Below, in pieces: positions 21,987 to 30,219 of a DNA stretch of 64,000 nt (the first letter of the stretch is position 1; each line of letters begins with the position of its first letter). The position numbers and the translations under genes are program-made. The notes below the pieces were generated by a model. The model saw only the letters and a list, made by a program, of their open reading frames with translations. It did not search any database and was not told the origin of the DNA. This DNA is from Tous-C4FEB sp044356555 (GTDB lineage Bacteria > Verrucomicrobiota > Verrucomicrobiia > Opitutales > Opitutaceae): positions 124,001 through 188,000 of the forward strand of contig JBIKWB010000003.1 in NCBI GenBank assembly GCA_044356555.1. Direction: 5' to 3'.

Positions 21987-23463
21987 CGCCCCGCTCTCCG
22001 CCGCCGCGCGCCCCAACATTTTGCTCATCCTCGTCGACGACCTGAAGCCCACGCTCGGTGCCTACGGCGACCGCACCGCGGTCACGCCCCATCTCGACCG
22101 GCTCGCCGCGCGCGGCCTGCGCTTCGACGCCGCGTATTGCAACCAAGCCGTCTGCGCCTCGTCGCGCTACACTCTCCTCCTCGGCGCGCGCTCCACGACG
22201 ACCGGTCTCTACCAGTTTGGCCGCAACTTCCGCGACCCTTACCCCGATGCCGTCACGCTCCCGCAATTCTTCCGGAGCCACGGCTACCGCGCGGAATCGA
22301 TGGGCAAGGTCTTCCACGTGGGTCACGGTACTTACGACGATGCCGCCTCCTGGAGCCTGCCCCCGCACAAAGATCTCGTTATCGAGTATCTTGATCCCGC
22401 CAGCACGCGCGACGGCTCGCCCACCAACGAACAGGCGCTTTTCACCAATCTCCGCCGCCCACCCGGATCCAGTCCGCTCCCGCGCGGCGCCGCTTGGGAA
22501 TCGCCCGACGTGCCCGACGACGCCTACGCCGATGCCCGCGTCGCCGCCCACGCGATCTCACGTCTGCGCGCCGCCAAAGAAAATCCCGCCGAGTCTTTCT
22601 TCTTCGCCGTCGGTTTCGTGCGCCCGCATCTGCCGTTCTCCGCCCCGAAAAAATATTGGGATCTCTACGATCCCGCCCGGCTGCCCATGCCCGCCCGCGA
22701 AACCGCCCCGGAGGGCGTCGTGCCCGCCGCCATGAAACGCGGCGGCGAAATCGATGCCTTTTTCCCCGTGCCCAAGCCGCCGGTGCAGCCGTATCCCGAA
22801 GACATCAAGCGCCGGCTTATCCACGGCTACTACGCCAGCACGAGCTACGTCGACGCGCAGATCGGCCGCGTCATGACCGCTCTCGACGATCTGAAACTCG
22901 CCGACAACACCATCGTCGTTCTCTGGGGCGACCACGGCTGGCACCTCGGTGATCTCGGCATCTGGACGAAGCACACCAATTTCGAGCAGGCCAACCGCAT
23001 CCCGCTCGTCGTGATCGCGCCCGGCGTCACTCGCCCCGGCACCAGCACCGGCCAACTCGCCGAAACCGTCGACCTCTACCCCACCCTCGCCGCCCTCGCC
23101 CGTCTGCCGCAACCCTCCGGCCCGGTCCCGTTGGACGGCATCAATCTCGTGCCCGTCCTAAAAAATCCCGCCGCCCGCGTGCGCGACCACGCCTACCACT
23201 GCTTTCCCCGGGGCGACTCGCTCGGCCGCGCCATCCGCACGGATCGCTACCGCCTCGTTGAATGGAAAAAGATCGGGGCCCCCGCCGACACCGCGCAAAT
23301 CGAGCTCTACGACTACGCCAACGACCCGGTCGAATCCCGCAACATCGCGGCCGAGCAACCCGCCGTCGTCACCGAACTCCGCGCGATTCTCGCCACCCAC
23401 CCCGAGGCCCGCAAAGCCGTGGCAGCGAAGCCCCCGGTGATTCCTACGTCCCGAAAGGAATAG
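21937..23463 (+). CDS. Iduronate-2-sulfatase-like sulfatase
   Basis: The 508-residue protein has a Sec signal (MRSAFALLLLVSLLAPHAPL) and the metal-binding start PNILLILVDDLKPTLGAYGD. The formylglycine site reads CASSR (in NQAVCASSRYTLLLGARST) instead of the usual C-x-P/A-x-R, with Ser at the third position. Following blocks resemble human iduronate-2-sulfatase: TTTGLYQFGRNFRDPYPDAV, then YRAESMGKVFHVGH, and later WGDHGWHLGDLGIWTKHTNF. It probably removes sulfate from uronic-acid-containing sugars in the periplasm. Maturation requires a formylglycine-generating enzyme not present in this window. Its upstream region and leader codons are duplicated 1.7 kb upstream. The start at 21937 is fixed by the signal peptide. 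Confidence 0.9.
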   Translation: MRSAFALLLLVSLLAPHAPLSAAARPNILLILVDDLKPTLGAYGDRTAVTPHLDRLAARGLRFDAAYCNQAVCASSRYTLLLGARSTTTGLYQFGRNFRDPYPDAVTLPQFFRSHGYRAESMGKVFHVGHGTYDDAASWSLPPHKDLVIEYLDPASTRDGSPTNEQALFTNLRRPPGSSPLPRGAAWESPDVPDDAYADARVAAHAISRLRAAKENPAESFFFAVGFVRPHLPFSAPKKYWDLYDPARLPMPARETAPEGVVPAAMKRGGEIDAFFPVPKPPVQPYPEDIKRRLIHGYYASTSYVDAQIGRVMTALDDLKLADNTIVVLWGDHGWHLGDLGIWTKHTNFEQANRIPLVVIAPGVTRPGTSTGQLAETVDLYPTLAALARLPQPSGPVPLDGINLVPVLKNPAARVRDHAYHCFPRGDSLGRAIRTDRYRLVEWKKIGAPADTAQIELYDYANDPVESRNIAAEQPAVVTELRAILATHPEARKAVAAKPPVIPTSRKE

Positions 23464-23520
23464 CCCGTCGTCGCGAGGATTCCGTCATGGCGGAGACGGC
23501 GGCCCGAACGGAGTCATGCC

Positions 23521-23670
23521 GACACCGGACTCCGCCTTGATCGCTACTTTGGACTCTCCGAGGGTTGGTGGGTGCGGCTCCAGTTGGACTGCGACCTGCG
23601 CAAAGCCCAACGGGAACTTGGCGCCCGCATTGCGCGCGAAGTGAAACCTCGCGAAGTCGCCGCCGCCTGA
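23521..23670 (+). pseudogene. HigA-family antitoxin C-terminal remnant
   Basis: An open stretch encodes DTGLRLDRYFGLSEGWWVRL, then QLDCDLRKAQRELGARIARE and VKPREVAAA before a TGA. This matches the C-terminal half of HigA addiction antidotes (LRLxRYFG...WLxLQxxYDLRxAxxE...I). The N-terminal helix-turn-helix half and the HigB toxin gene are absent. The rest of 23464-23816 holds nothing else that I recognise. Confidence 0.8.
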
Positions 23671-23816
23671 GACGGAGCGATCCATTTGAGTGCCGCGGGG
23701 CCGTTGCTTGCCGACGTGCCGTTTTGCAGCGGAAGAACTCCAACATCGCCCGCAGCAGGTTCCTCCCTTAGCATCCGCGAGCTTACTGACCTGGGTGCCC
23801 CGCGATTTCACTCCTG

Positions 23817-25298
23817 ATGATCAAAACACTCTCCCCGCTCCGCCTGCTGGCTGTTGCCATGTGTGCGCCAATTGCGTGCGTCTTGCCGCTCACCGCCGCG
23901 GTGCCGGCGCGGCCCAACATCGTCCTCATTGTCTCCGACGATCACGGCCCAGATGCGCTCGGCTGCTATGGCAACCGCGTCGTGAAGACGCCGCACCTCG
24001 ATGCGCTCGCGGCGGATGGCACGCGGTTCACTCATGCCTTCGGCACCACCGCCAGCTGCAGCCCGTCCCGCTCGGTGATGCTCACGGGGCAGCAAAATCA
24101 CCGCAACGGCATGTATGGCCTCCAGCATCAGGACCACCATTTCTCGTCGTTCGACGACGTGAAAAGCCTCCCCGTGCGGCTGAGGCAGGCCGGCTATCGG
24201 ACGGCGCGAATCGGAAAATTCCATGTCGCCCCCGAGGCGGTCTATGCGTTTGAGACCGTGCTTTCGAGCGGCGTGGCCAACGATCCGGCGAGCCTTGGTC
24301 GCAGCCCCGTCGAGATGGCCACGCAATCCCGTGCGGTGCTCGCCTCAGCGGATCCGCGGCCCTTCTTCCTTTATTTCGCCACCGACGATCCGCATCGCGC
24401 CAACGCCATCCTGCCGGGCGGCAAGCCCACGTTCGACACCTACCCCGCGCCGAATCGTTTCGGCAACCGCGACCGTGGCTATCCGGGCGTGACCGAGATT
24501 AAGTTTCGCCCCGAGGACGTTGTCGTGCCGCCGTTCCTCCCCGACACGCCGACCTGCCGTGCCGAGCTGGCCGAGTATTATCAATCCGTGGCGCGCCTCG
24601 ATCAGGGTGTCGGCCGCCTGATCGCGCTCCTCAAGGAAACAGGCCACTACGACAACACCCTCATCGTGTATCTCTCGGACAACGGCCCGGCGTTTCCCGG
24701 CGCCAAGACGACGCTCTACGATCCCGGCATCCGGCTCCCGCTGATCGTGCGCGCACCCGGCCGGACCCGGCCCGGCGCCGTGCAATCGGCGATGGTCTCG
24801 TGGGCCGATCTCACACCGACCCTCCTCGACGTCGTCGGCGCGCTGCCGGCGGGCGAGACGAAAGAGTTCGACGGACGTTCGTTTCGCCCCGCGCTCGACG
24901 GCGCGCCCATGGCCGACCGCGACGAAGTCTACGCGTCGCACTCGCTGCACGAGATTACGATGTATTATCCGATGCGCGCGGTGCGCACGCGCCGCCACAA
25001 ACTCATCCATAATCTCGCGAGCGGACTCGTCTTCCCCTCGGCGCTCGATCTCATCCAGTCGCCGTCGTGGATTGGCGTCACGCGAGCGGGCGGCACGGTT
25101 TTTGGCCGCCGGCCGATCGCGCAGTTCCTCCGCCGCCCGGCGTTTGAACTTTACGATCTGGAAACCGATCCGGACGAGGTCATGAACCTCGCCGACGATC
25201 CCGCGCATCAGGAATTGAAGAACGAACTCGTAGGAAAACTCCGCGCGTTTCAGGAAAGAACCGTAGATCCGTGGCGGCACAAATGGATTTACGAGTGA
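23817..25298 (+). CDS. Sulfatase, heparan N-sulfatase-like
   Basis: The 493-residue protein has a Sec signal (MIKTLSPLRLLAVAMCAPIA) and the metal-binding start PNIVLIVSDDHGPDALGCYG. It has a canonical formylglycine motif CSPSR in TTASCSPSRSVMLTGQQNHR. Other blocks are RTARIGKFHVAPEAVY, FLYFATDDPHRA and YLSDNGPAFPGAKTTLYDPG. Overall layout resembles sulfamidase-type (SGSH-like) sulfatases, but substrate assignment is tentative. It is probably periplasmic. It follows the first sulfatase in the same orientation after 353 bp that contain a HigA remnant, so it probably has its own promoter. Confidence 0.9.
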   Translation: MIKTLSPLRLLAVAMCAPIACVLPLTAAVPARPNIVLIVSDDHGPDALGCYGNRVVKTPHLDALAADGTRFTHAFGTTASCSPSRSVMLTGQQNHRNGMYGLQHQDHHFSSFDDVKSLPVRLRQAGYRTARIGKFHVAPEAVYAFETVLSSGVANDPASLGRSPVEMATQSRAVLASADPRPFFLYFATDDPHRANAILPGGKPTFDTYPAPNRFGNRDRGYPGVTEIKFRPEDVVVPPFLPDTPTCRAELAEYYQSVARLDQGVGRLIALLKETGHYDNTLIVYLSDNGPAFPGAKTTLYDPGIRLPLIVRAPGRTRPGAVQSAMVSWADLTPTLLDVVGALPAGETKEFDGRSFRPALDGAPMADRDEVYASHSLHEITMYYPMRAVRTRRHKLIHNLASGLVFPSALDLIQSPSWIGVTRAGGTVFGRRPIAQFLRRPAFELYDLETDPDEVMNLADDPAHQELKNELVGKLRAFQERTVDPWRHKWIYE

Positions 25299-25382
25299 AT
25301 GGCTGGCGGCCGGCCGGATCAAAAAACCGGGTCCTAATTTCGCCGTTTATGGGTCAGTGATCGGACGCGTTTCGTTATCACC

Positions 25383-25720
25383 ATGGCATCCATTCCCCGA
25401 CTCCGTTGCTGCGCCCGCCGTGCGCTTGCAGTCATGTTCCTCGGCGCGCCGATGGTGGCCGTCGCGGCGACGGCGAAGACGGAGGCGTTGTTCTTCCGCC
25501 GGGTGCTGCCGCTCGTGCAGTAGGAGTGTCTCGCGTGCCACGGCAAGGACGAGGCCATGACCAAAGGCGGCCTCGATCTCCGCACCCACCCCGCGTTTCT
25601 CCTGGGTGGCGGCAGCGGTCCGTCGGTCCGGCCGGGAAAAATTGCCGAGAGCCCACTCCTTCTCGCGGTCGGTCGCCAGAGCGAGGACTTCGAGTCCAAG
25701 CCGCCCACGGAGTTTGACCC
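25383..25720 (+). pseudogene. Broken PSCyt1 cytochrome c gene (amber stop, truncated)
   Basis: From ATG 25383 the frame encodes a signal peptide, EALFFRRVLPLVQ, a TAG at 25521-25523, then ECLACHGKDEAMTKGGLDLR and SPLLLAVGRQSEDFESKPP. This parallels residues 1 to about 105 of the intact PSCyt1 protein at 13037 (VRRVQPLFAEKCISCHGQDE). The TAG stands two residues before the CxxCH. After about 25720 the similarity ends and the remaining PSCyt2/PSD1 domains are missing. The stretch 25721-25898 shows nothing recognisable. Confidence 0.9.
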
Positions 25721-25898
25721 GCTACCCGTTCCAACCGTCGCCGTCCCCGGGGGAAACACCGCTCACGTAAGCTTCGAATCGGACGGCCGCGCCAGCAGGA
25801 GGCCGAGTCGATTGCGCGGGCCAGCCCGCAATTCTCCTTCCGCGCCCCCGCAAAGCCCTCGACGCCACCCGTCGGCTACGGCCCTCGCCCGCCGTCGC

Positions 25899-28826
25899 TC
25901 ACTTGCTGGCGAGATACGTGATCAAGTCCGCCATCGCCGCCGGCGGGAGCGCGGCTTCCAACCCCTCGGGCATGAGCGACCGCCCGGAACTGACCAGCAG
26001 TCGCACTTCGTTGCGCAGGATCACATGCTCCGCGCCGTCGAGCCCGCGCAGCGTGATGCTGTTGCCCGCCTCGGAGACCAACATTCCCGCCAGCGAACGT
26101 CCGTCGAGCAGCGTCGCCGCATACATCATGTAGCGATCTTCCACCGCCCGATTCGGATCGAGAATATGCGTCACCAGATACGGCGCCGACCGGTCCTTCA
26201 CGACGGCGATATCCGGACCGATGAGCCCGCCAGCTTCCTGGCCGAACGCGTGGCACGCGCGGCAATTCTGCGCAAAAACCGCCGACCCTTTTCCCGCGTC
26301 GCCCCGGCGGTCTTTGAGCGCCGCCAACATCAGGTCGATCGCCGCCTGCCGGTTCGGATCGATGCCCGCCTGAAACACGCGCGTCGCCCGGACCGCCAGG
26401 TTCGCATCGATGTGATGCGTCAGCCGTTGTTTCTGCGCCGGATCAATCTGCGCGAGCATCGTCGGATCCGCCTCGACGCGGTCGAGCAACACTTGCGACC
26501 ACGCGACGCGGCTCGTCACCAGCTCGATCACCGCCGCGCGCACCGCCGCACCGTGGCTGGGCCAACCGGCCAGCACCCGATTCGGGACCGTCGAACGGTT
26601 CATCCGCCCGAGCGTCGCCACCGCCGCGACCTGGACGTCGACCGGCACCTGCGGCACCAACAACCCGGCGAGCAATTCAAAGTCTTCATCCTGCGCCGAG
26701 CGCGCGCGCCCCAAGATCCGCACCGCCGCCACCCGGTCCGCCGCCGGGGCGTTCGCCTCGGCCGCCACGCGCCGCGCCGCAGCAAACAGCGCATCCGTCC
26801 CCGCCAGCGCCCGCTGCATCGGCTCATCCGCCGTGCGCTGAAGTTGCGCGAGGGTCTTGTTGTTGCGCTGCAACCAATCGAGGAGCTGCGCCAGCGAACG
26901 AAACGCCGCCGGCCAGTCGCCCGCTTCACTCCGGCCCGCGATCGCCGTCAACAACCCCGCGAGCGCCTTCGCGTTCTCCGTCACGGTCGCCACTTCGACG
27001 AGCAGCGAATTCTCCGCCCCGCCGTCCCGCTGCAACGCCGCCATGAGCGTCTCGGCGTGGGGCAGCGCCGAACTCATCGCCGCCGCCTTTACAAAACGAT
27101 CGTCCTCCCGCCGCAGCAGTCGCGCCAAGGCCTCGCCCGCTGCCGGCTCGTGCCATTCGCCCAACGAATACGCCGCCTGCAACCGCACGCCCGCATCCGT
27201 GTCGTCCGCCCGCGCGATGATCGCGGGCAACAACTCGGGCGAGTCCTTCGTCCACGCCTCGCTCAACCGTACCGCCTGCCGGCGCACGCCTGGGTGCTCA
27301 TCCGCCATCGCTCGGACAACGACTGCCGATTGCAATGCTCCGAGCCCTTGCAACGTCCACAGCGCCTGCGCCCGCGTTACCGGCCGCAGCGACTCCGCCA
27401 CGAGTTTCTCCAACTGCGGCGCAGCCTCGCGCAGCTCGCGCCACCCGAGTTGCTGCTGCGCGAGATCGCGCACCACCCCGCTGGGACTTTCCAATGCTGC
27501 GACCAAGCCCGCTGCATCCGCCCGGTCCAGCCGGGGCACGGCGCGCAGCGGCACGCCTTTTGCCCGCACGCGATAGATCCGCCCTTTGTCCTCGCCCGCC
27601 CGCAGATCGCCCAGCCGCTTCTGCCACTCGGCCGGCACCCATTTCGGATGCTCGATCACCAGCCGATACATATCCGCGATATACAGGGCTCCGTCCGGAC
27701 CCGCCCGCGCGGCCGTAAACCGCGACCACAGGTCCGCCGACGCAAAAAACTCCGACTCCTTCTCACCCTCCGGGCGCTCGCCGACAAACGACGCCCCCAC
27801 CGCGCTCACCCGCTCGCGATGGACCAAATTGTGCACCGGTTCGCAGACAAAGATATTCCCCGCCACCTCGGGCCCGAGCAGATCGTCGCGGTAGATCGCC
27901 GGGCTGCACGCCGACGTGAAATGGTTGAAACCGTGCGGGTCGTTAAACCGCGCGAAGGTCTCGCTCACCGGGAACACCCGCGCCGCCCCCGCGCTCGCCC
28001 CCACCGTCACGATCGCGTTTGGCGGCACCAGGTGCGGATTTCTCCGCAGGTAACGTTCTTCGAGCGCATAGTGCCAGAGCGGGTTCGAATTGTTGCAGCC
28101 AAACCAATTTCCCCAGTCGTCGCGGCTGCGCCCAAACTGCGAGTTCCCCACCAACAGCTCGATCTCACCCGTATCCGGCGCGATGCGAAAATCCCGCCGG
28201 CCCACGTCCACGGTCCGCTCGGTTTTCGTCGAGGTAATCTTTCCGCCGCTCTCCCCGTTCGCCAGATGCACCCAACCGTCGAGCGACCACTCGAGGCTGT
28301 TCGTGAGATGCTGCTCGTTGCCTTCGGCGAGCCCGCGAAATCGCACCGTCGTCCGGTCCGCGCGGCCATCGCCGTCGGTGTCCTGCAGGAAGAGCACGTT
28401 CGGCACCGAGGCCACGAGCACGCCGTCGCGCCACGGCAACACCGAGGTGGGCGCCCTCAGGCCGTCGGCAAACAGCGTGGATTTATCGAAAACGCCGTCG
28501 CCCCGCGTCGATTCCAGCACGCGAATCCGCCCGCCCGGTTTCCCTTTGCCATCCATGCCGCTCGGGTAGTCGGCCATCTCCACCACCCACATCCGTCCGT
28601 CGGGGCCAAAGGAGAAATTGATCGGATCCAGCACCATCGGCTCGGCCGCGACGAGTTCCACTTCAAATCCGGCCGAGACCTTGATCGCCGCCAGCGAGGC
28701 CGCCGGGCTCCGCGCCTCCGGCACCACCAGAGTGGCGGGCGGCGCGACTTCCTTATAAGCGCGCGCCGGCGCGACCATGCCCGCACTCGCGGCCACCAGC
28801 ATTCCCACGCGTAACCAAAGTTTCAT
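25899..28826 (-). CDS. PVC-type cytochrome c with propeller and HEAT-like repeats
   Basis: The 975-residue protein has a Sec signal (MKLWLRVGMLVAASAGMVAP). A PVC-specific dehydrogenase-like beta-propeller follows, with SAGFEVELVAAEPMVLDPIN, then FSFGPDGRMWVVEMADYPSG, and WFGCNNSNPLWHYALEERYL. A central HEAT-like helical region contains repeated GVRRQAVRL and AGVRLQAAYSLGEWH units. The C-terminal cytochrome c domain has the haem motif CRACHAFG at about residue 853 and a probable axial Met in SLMPEGLEAAL. It is expected to act in the periplasm as a sugar or alcohol dehydrogenase-cytochrome. It overlaps the upstream ceramidase-like gene by 4 bp, making a three-gene operon with the Gfo/Idh/MocA gene. 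Confidence 0.92.
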   Translation of the reverse strand: MKLWLRVGMLVAASAGMVAPARAYKEVAPPATLVVPEARSPAASLAAIKVSAGFEVELVAAEPMVLDPINFSFGPDGRMWVVEMADYPSGMDGKGKPGGRIRVLESTRGDGVFDKSTLFADGLRAPTSVLPWRDGVLVASVPNVLFLQDTDGDGRADRTTVRFRGLAEGNEQHLTNSLEWSLDGWVHLANGESGGKITSTKTERTVDVGRRDFRIAPDTGEIELLVGNSQFGRSRDDWGNWFGCNNSNPLWHYALEERYLRRNPHLVPPNAIVTVGASAGAARVFPVSETFARFNDPHGFNHFTSACSPAIYRDDLLGPEVAGNIFVCEPVHNLVHRERVSAVGASFVGERPEGEKESEFFASADLWSRFTAARAGPDGALYIADMYRLVIEHPKWVPAEWQKRLGDLRAGEDKGRIYRVRAKGVPLRAVPRLDRADAAGLVAALESPSGVVRDLAQQQLGWRELREAAPQLEKLVAESLRPVTRAQALWTLQGLGALQSAVVVRAMADEHPGVRRQAVRLSEAWTKDSPELLPAIIARADDTDAGVRLQAAYSLGEWHEPAAGEALARLLRREDDRFVKAAAMSSALPHAETLMAALQRDGGAENSLLVEVATVTENAKALAGLLTAIAGRSEAGDWPAAFRSLAQLLDWLQRNNKTLAQLQRTADEPMQRALAGTDALFAAARRVAAEANAPAADRVAAVRILGRARSAQDEDFELLAGLLVPQVPVDVQVAAVATLGRMNRSTVPNRVLAGWPSHGAAVRAAVIELVTSRVAWSQVLLDRVEADPTMLAQIDPAQKQRLTHHIDANLAVRATRVFQAGIDPNRQAAIDLMLAALKDRRGDAGKGSAVFAQNCRACHAFGQEAGGLIGPDIAVVKDRSAPYLVTHILDPNRAVEDRYMMYAATLLDGRSLAGMLVSEAGNSITLRGLDGAEHVILRNEVRLLVSSGRSLMPEGLEAALPPAAMADLITYLASK

Positions 28827-30211
28827 CGCGATGTTCCTTTCATAAAAGTTGCAGGTAACAGGTCATGCACGGTGCGTACAATCCGGTCTTCCGTGTCTTC
28901 GGCCAAGCGCGTCGGCCAGCCGTAATAGTCCATCGCGGCCTCCGCTTCATACCCACCTTCCTTGAGCACTTGGCGCGAGGGAATGTAGCACGGCACATGG
29001 TTCGCGTAGGCATTTACCCACAGGCGCGAAACCCCGAGCTCACGTTTCAACCGCAGCGCATACTCCGCGACAACTTCGCCCCCCAAAAACACCATCGCGA
29101 AATCCCCATCAAACGCCCACACCTGCACCGGATAGGGCACGACCGAGGGCAACGGTTTCCCCGCGTCGAGTTGCCGCAGAAACTGCGCCGCTGCGTAGGC
29201 CACATTCGCCTTTCCCGTGAGTCGCGCCACGAGTTCCGCGCGCGGCACCACGCGGCCCAGCGGCAGTTCGATGCGGCGAAACGCCGCGTGCGTCACCCGG
29301 CCCAGCGCGCGCATTTCCCCCGCCATCACCCGCGCCACTTCATCGGCCACCGCGCCGCCGTTCGTCGCCACGGCCGGCAAGCCCCGGGGCTGCGGATCGG
29401 CGTCTGCCCCGCAACCGATTGCCACGAGCGCCACCGCCCCCGCGTGCCTGCCCTCGATGCGTTTCGCCGCCTCGCCGGCCCAGTCGGGATGCGCGTAGTT
29501 GTCCCCGCCCTTGAGCGTCGTGCAATGGCACGCATAGTTCACCAACACGGCGCGCACCGCGCCTTGCGCATCCACCGCCCGCAGCACCGGCAGCGCATGA
29601 TCCACCGGCCCGCCCGGCGTCGCTTTGTAACCGGTATGTTTGCCGTCAACAATCAGCCGGCGATTCACGGCGAACTCCACCGTGCCTTGCGCCCACGCGA
29701 GCCGCGCCGGCCGTCGATCCGCCAACGCCGCCAGCGCCACTTCGATGAGTTTTTCCTGCAACCTCGCCGCGTAGCGCTCGATCCGCGCGTTCTCTTCCGC
29801 AGGCAGGTCCCGCGAAAACATGAAGGGAATGGTGCCCGCGATCGCCGGGCCCGTGTGTTGATGCGTCGCGCACACCGCGATACGCTCCCGCGTGAGCCCC
29901 GGATGCTTCGCCCGCACCGCCGCCGCCACGGCATCGCTCATCGTTTCGCTCACCGCGATCACGTCCGCGGTCACGATCACCACGGGCCCGTCCGCATCCG
30001 ATCCGATCGCGAGCGCGCGCGCCGACAGCGGCGCCTCCACCCGCGTAGCCTCGGCGAGCCGCGACTGATAACCCGCCAGCCGGATCGGCAGCTCCGGCGT
30101 GATATCAACTTTCGCCCCGCCGACCGCCACCGTCGTTTCCGCCGCACCCAGCGCGATCGCCAGCATCAGACTCAACACCCCTCCGAGGGCTCCGGCACGC
30201 AGGATCTTCAT
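28823..30211 (-). CDS. Neutral/alkaline ceramidase-like N-terminal-domain hydrolase
   Basis: The 462-residue protein has a Sec signal (MKILRAGALGGVLSLMLAIA). Ceramidase-like N-terminal blocks follow: GGAKVDITPELPIRLAGYQS, VVIVTADVIAVSE, then ATHQHTGPA (a candidate Zn-binding His cluster) and VNYACHCTTL. In PVC bacteria these proteins are frequent, shorter than true ceramidases, and probably act on other esters or amides. It is exported. It lies between the Gfo/Idh/MocA gene (8-bp gap) and the PVC cytochrome gene (4-bp overlap), so all three are probably co-transcribed and co-functional. Confidence 0.87.
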   Translation of the reverse strand: MKILRAGALGGVLSLMLAIALGAAETTVAVGGAKVDITPELPIRLAGYQSRLAEATRVEAPLSARALAIGSDADGPVVIVTADVIAVSETMSDAVAAAVRAKHPGLTRERIAVCATHQHTGPAIAGTIPFMFSRDLPAEENARIERYAARLQEKLIEVALAALADRRPARLAWAQGTVEFAVNRRLIVDGKHTGYKATPGGPVDHALPVLRAVDAQGAVRAVLVNYACHCTTLKGGDNYAHPDWAGEAAKRIEGRHAGAVALVAIGCGADADPQPRGLPAVATNGGAVADEVARVMAGEMRALGRVTHAAFRRIELPLGRVVPRAELVARLTGKANVAYAAAQFLRQLDAGKPLPSVVPYPVQVWAFDGDFAMVFLGGEVVAEYALRLKRELGVSRLWVNAYANHVPCYIPSRQVLKEGGYEAEAAMDYYGWPTRLAEDTEDRIVRTVHDLLPATFMKGTSR

Positions 30212-30219
30212 CGCTCAAA

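Noticed and set aside
25521..25523. UAG in the PSCyt1 relic as pyrrolysine
   Set aside because: The gene is truncated soon after and no pyrrolysine context is known for this family, so it is treated as a decayed gene.
25557..28814. 1085-codon plus-strand frame opposite the PVC cytochrome
   Set aside because: The translation is Arg/His/Pro-rich low complexity; the minus strand carries a complete cytochrome protein with haem motif. Only its first 55 codons are real, as part of the PSCyt1 pseudogene.
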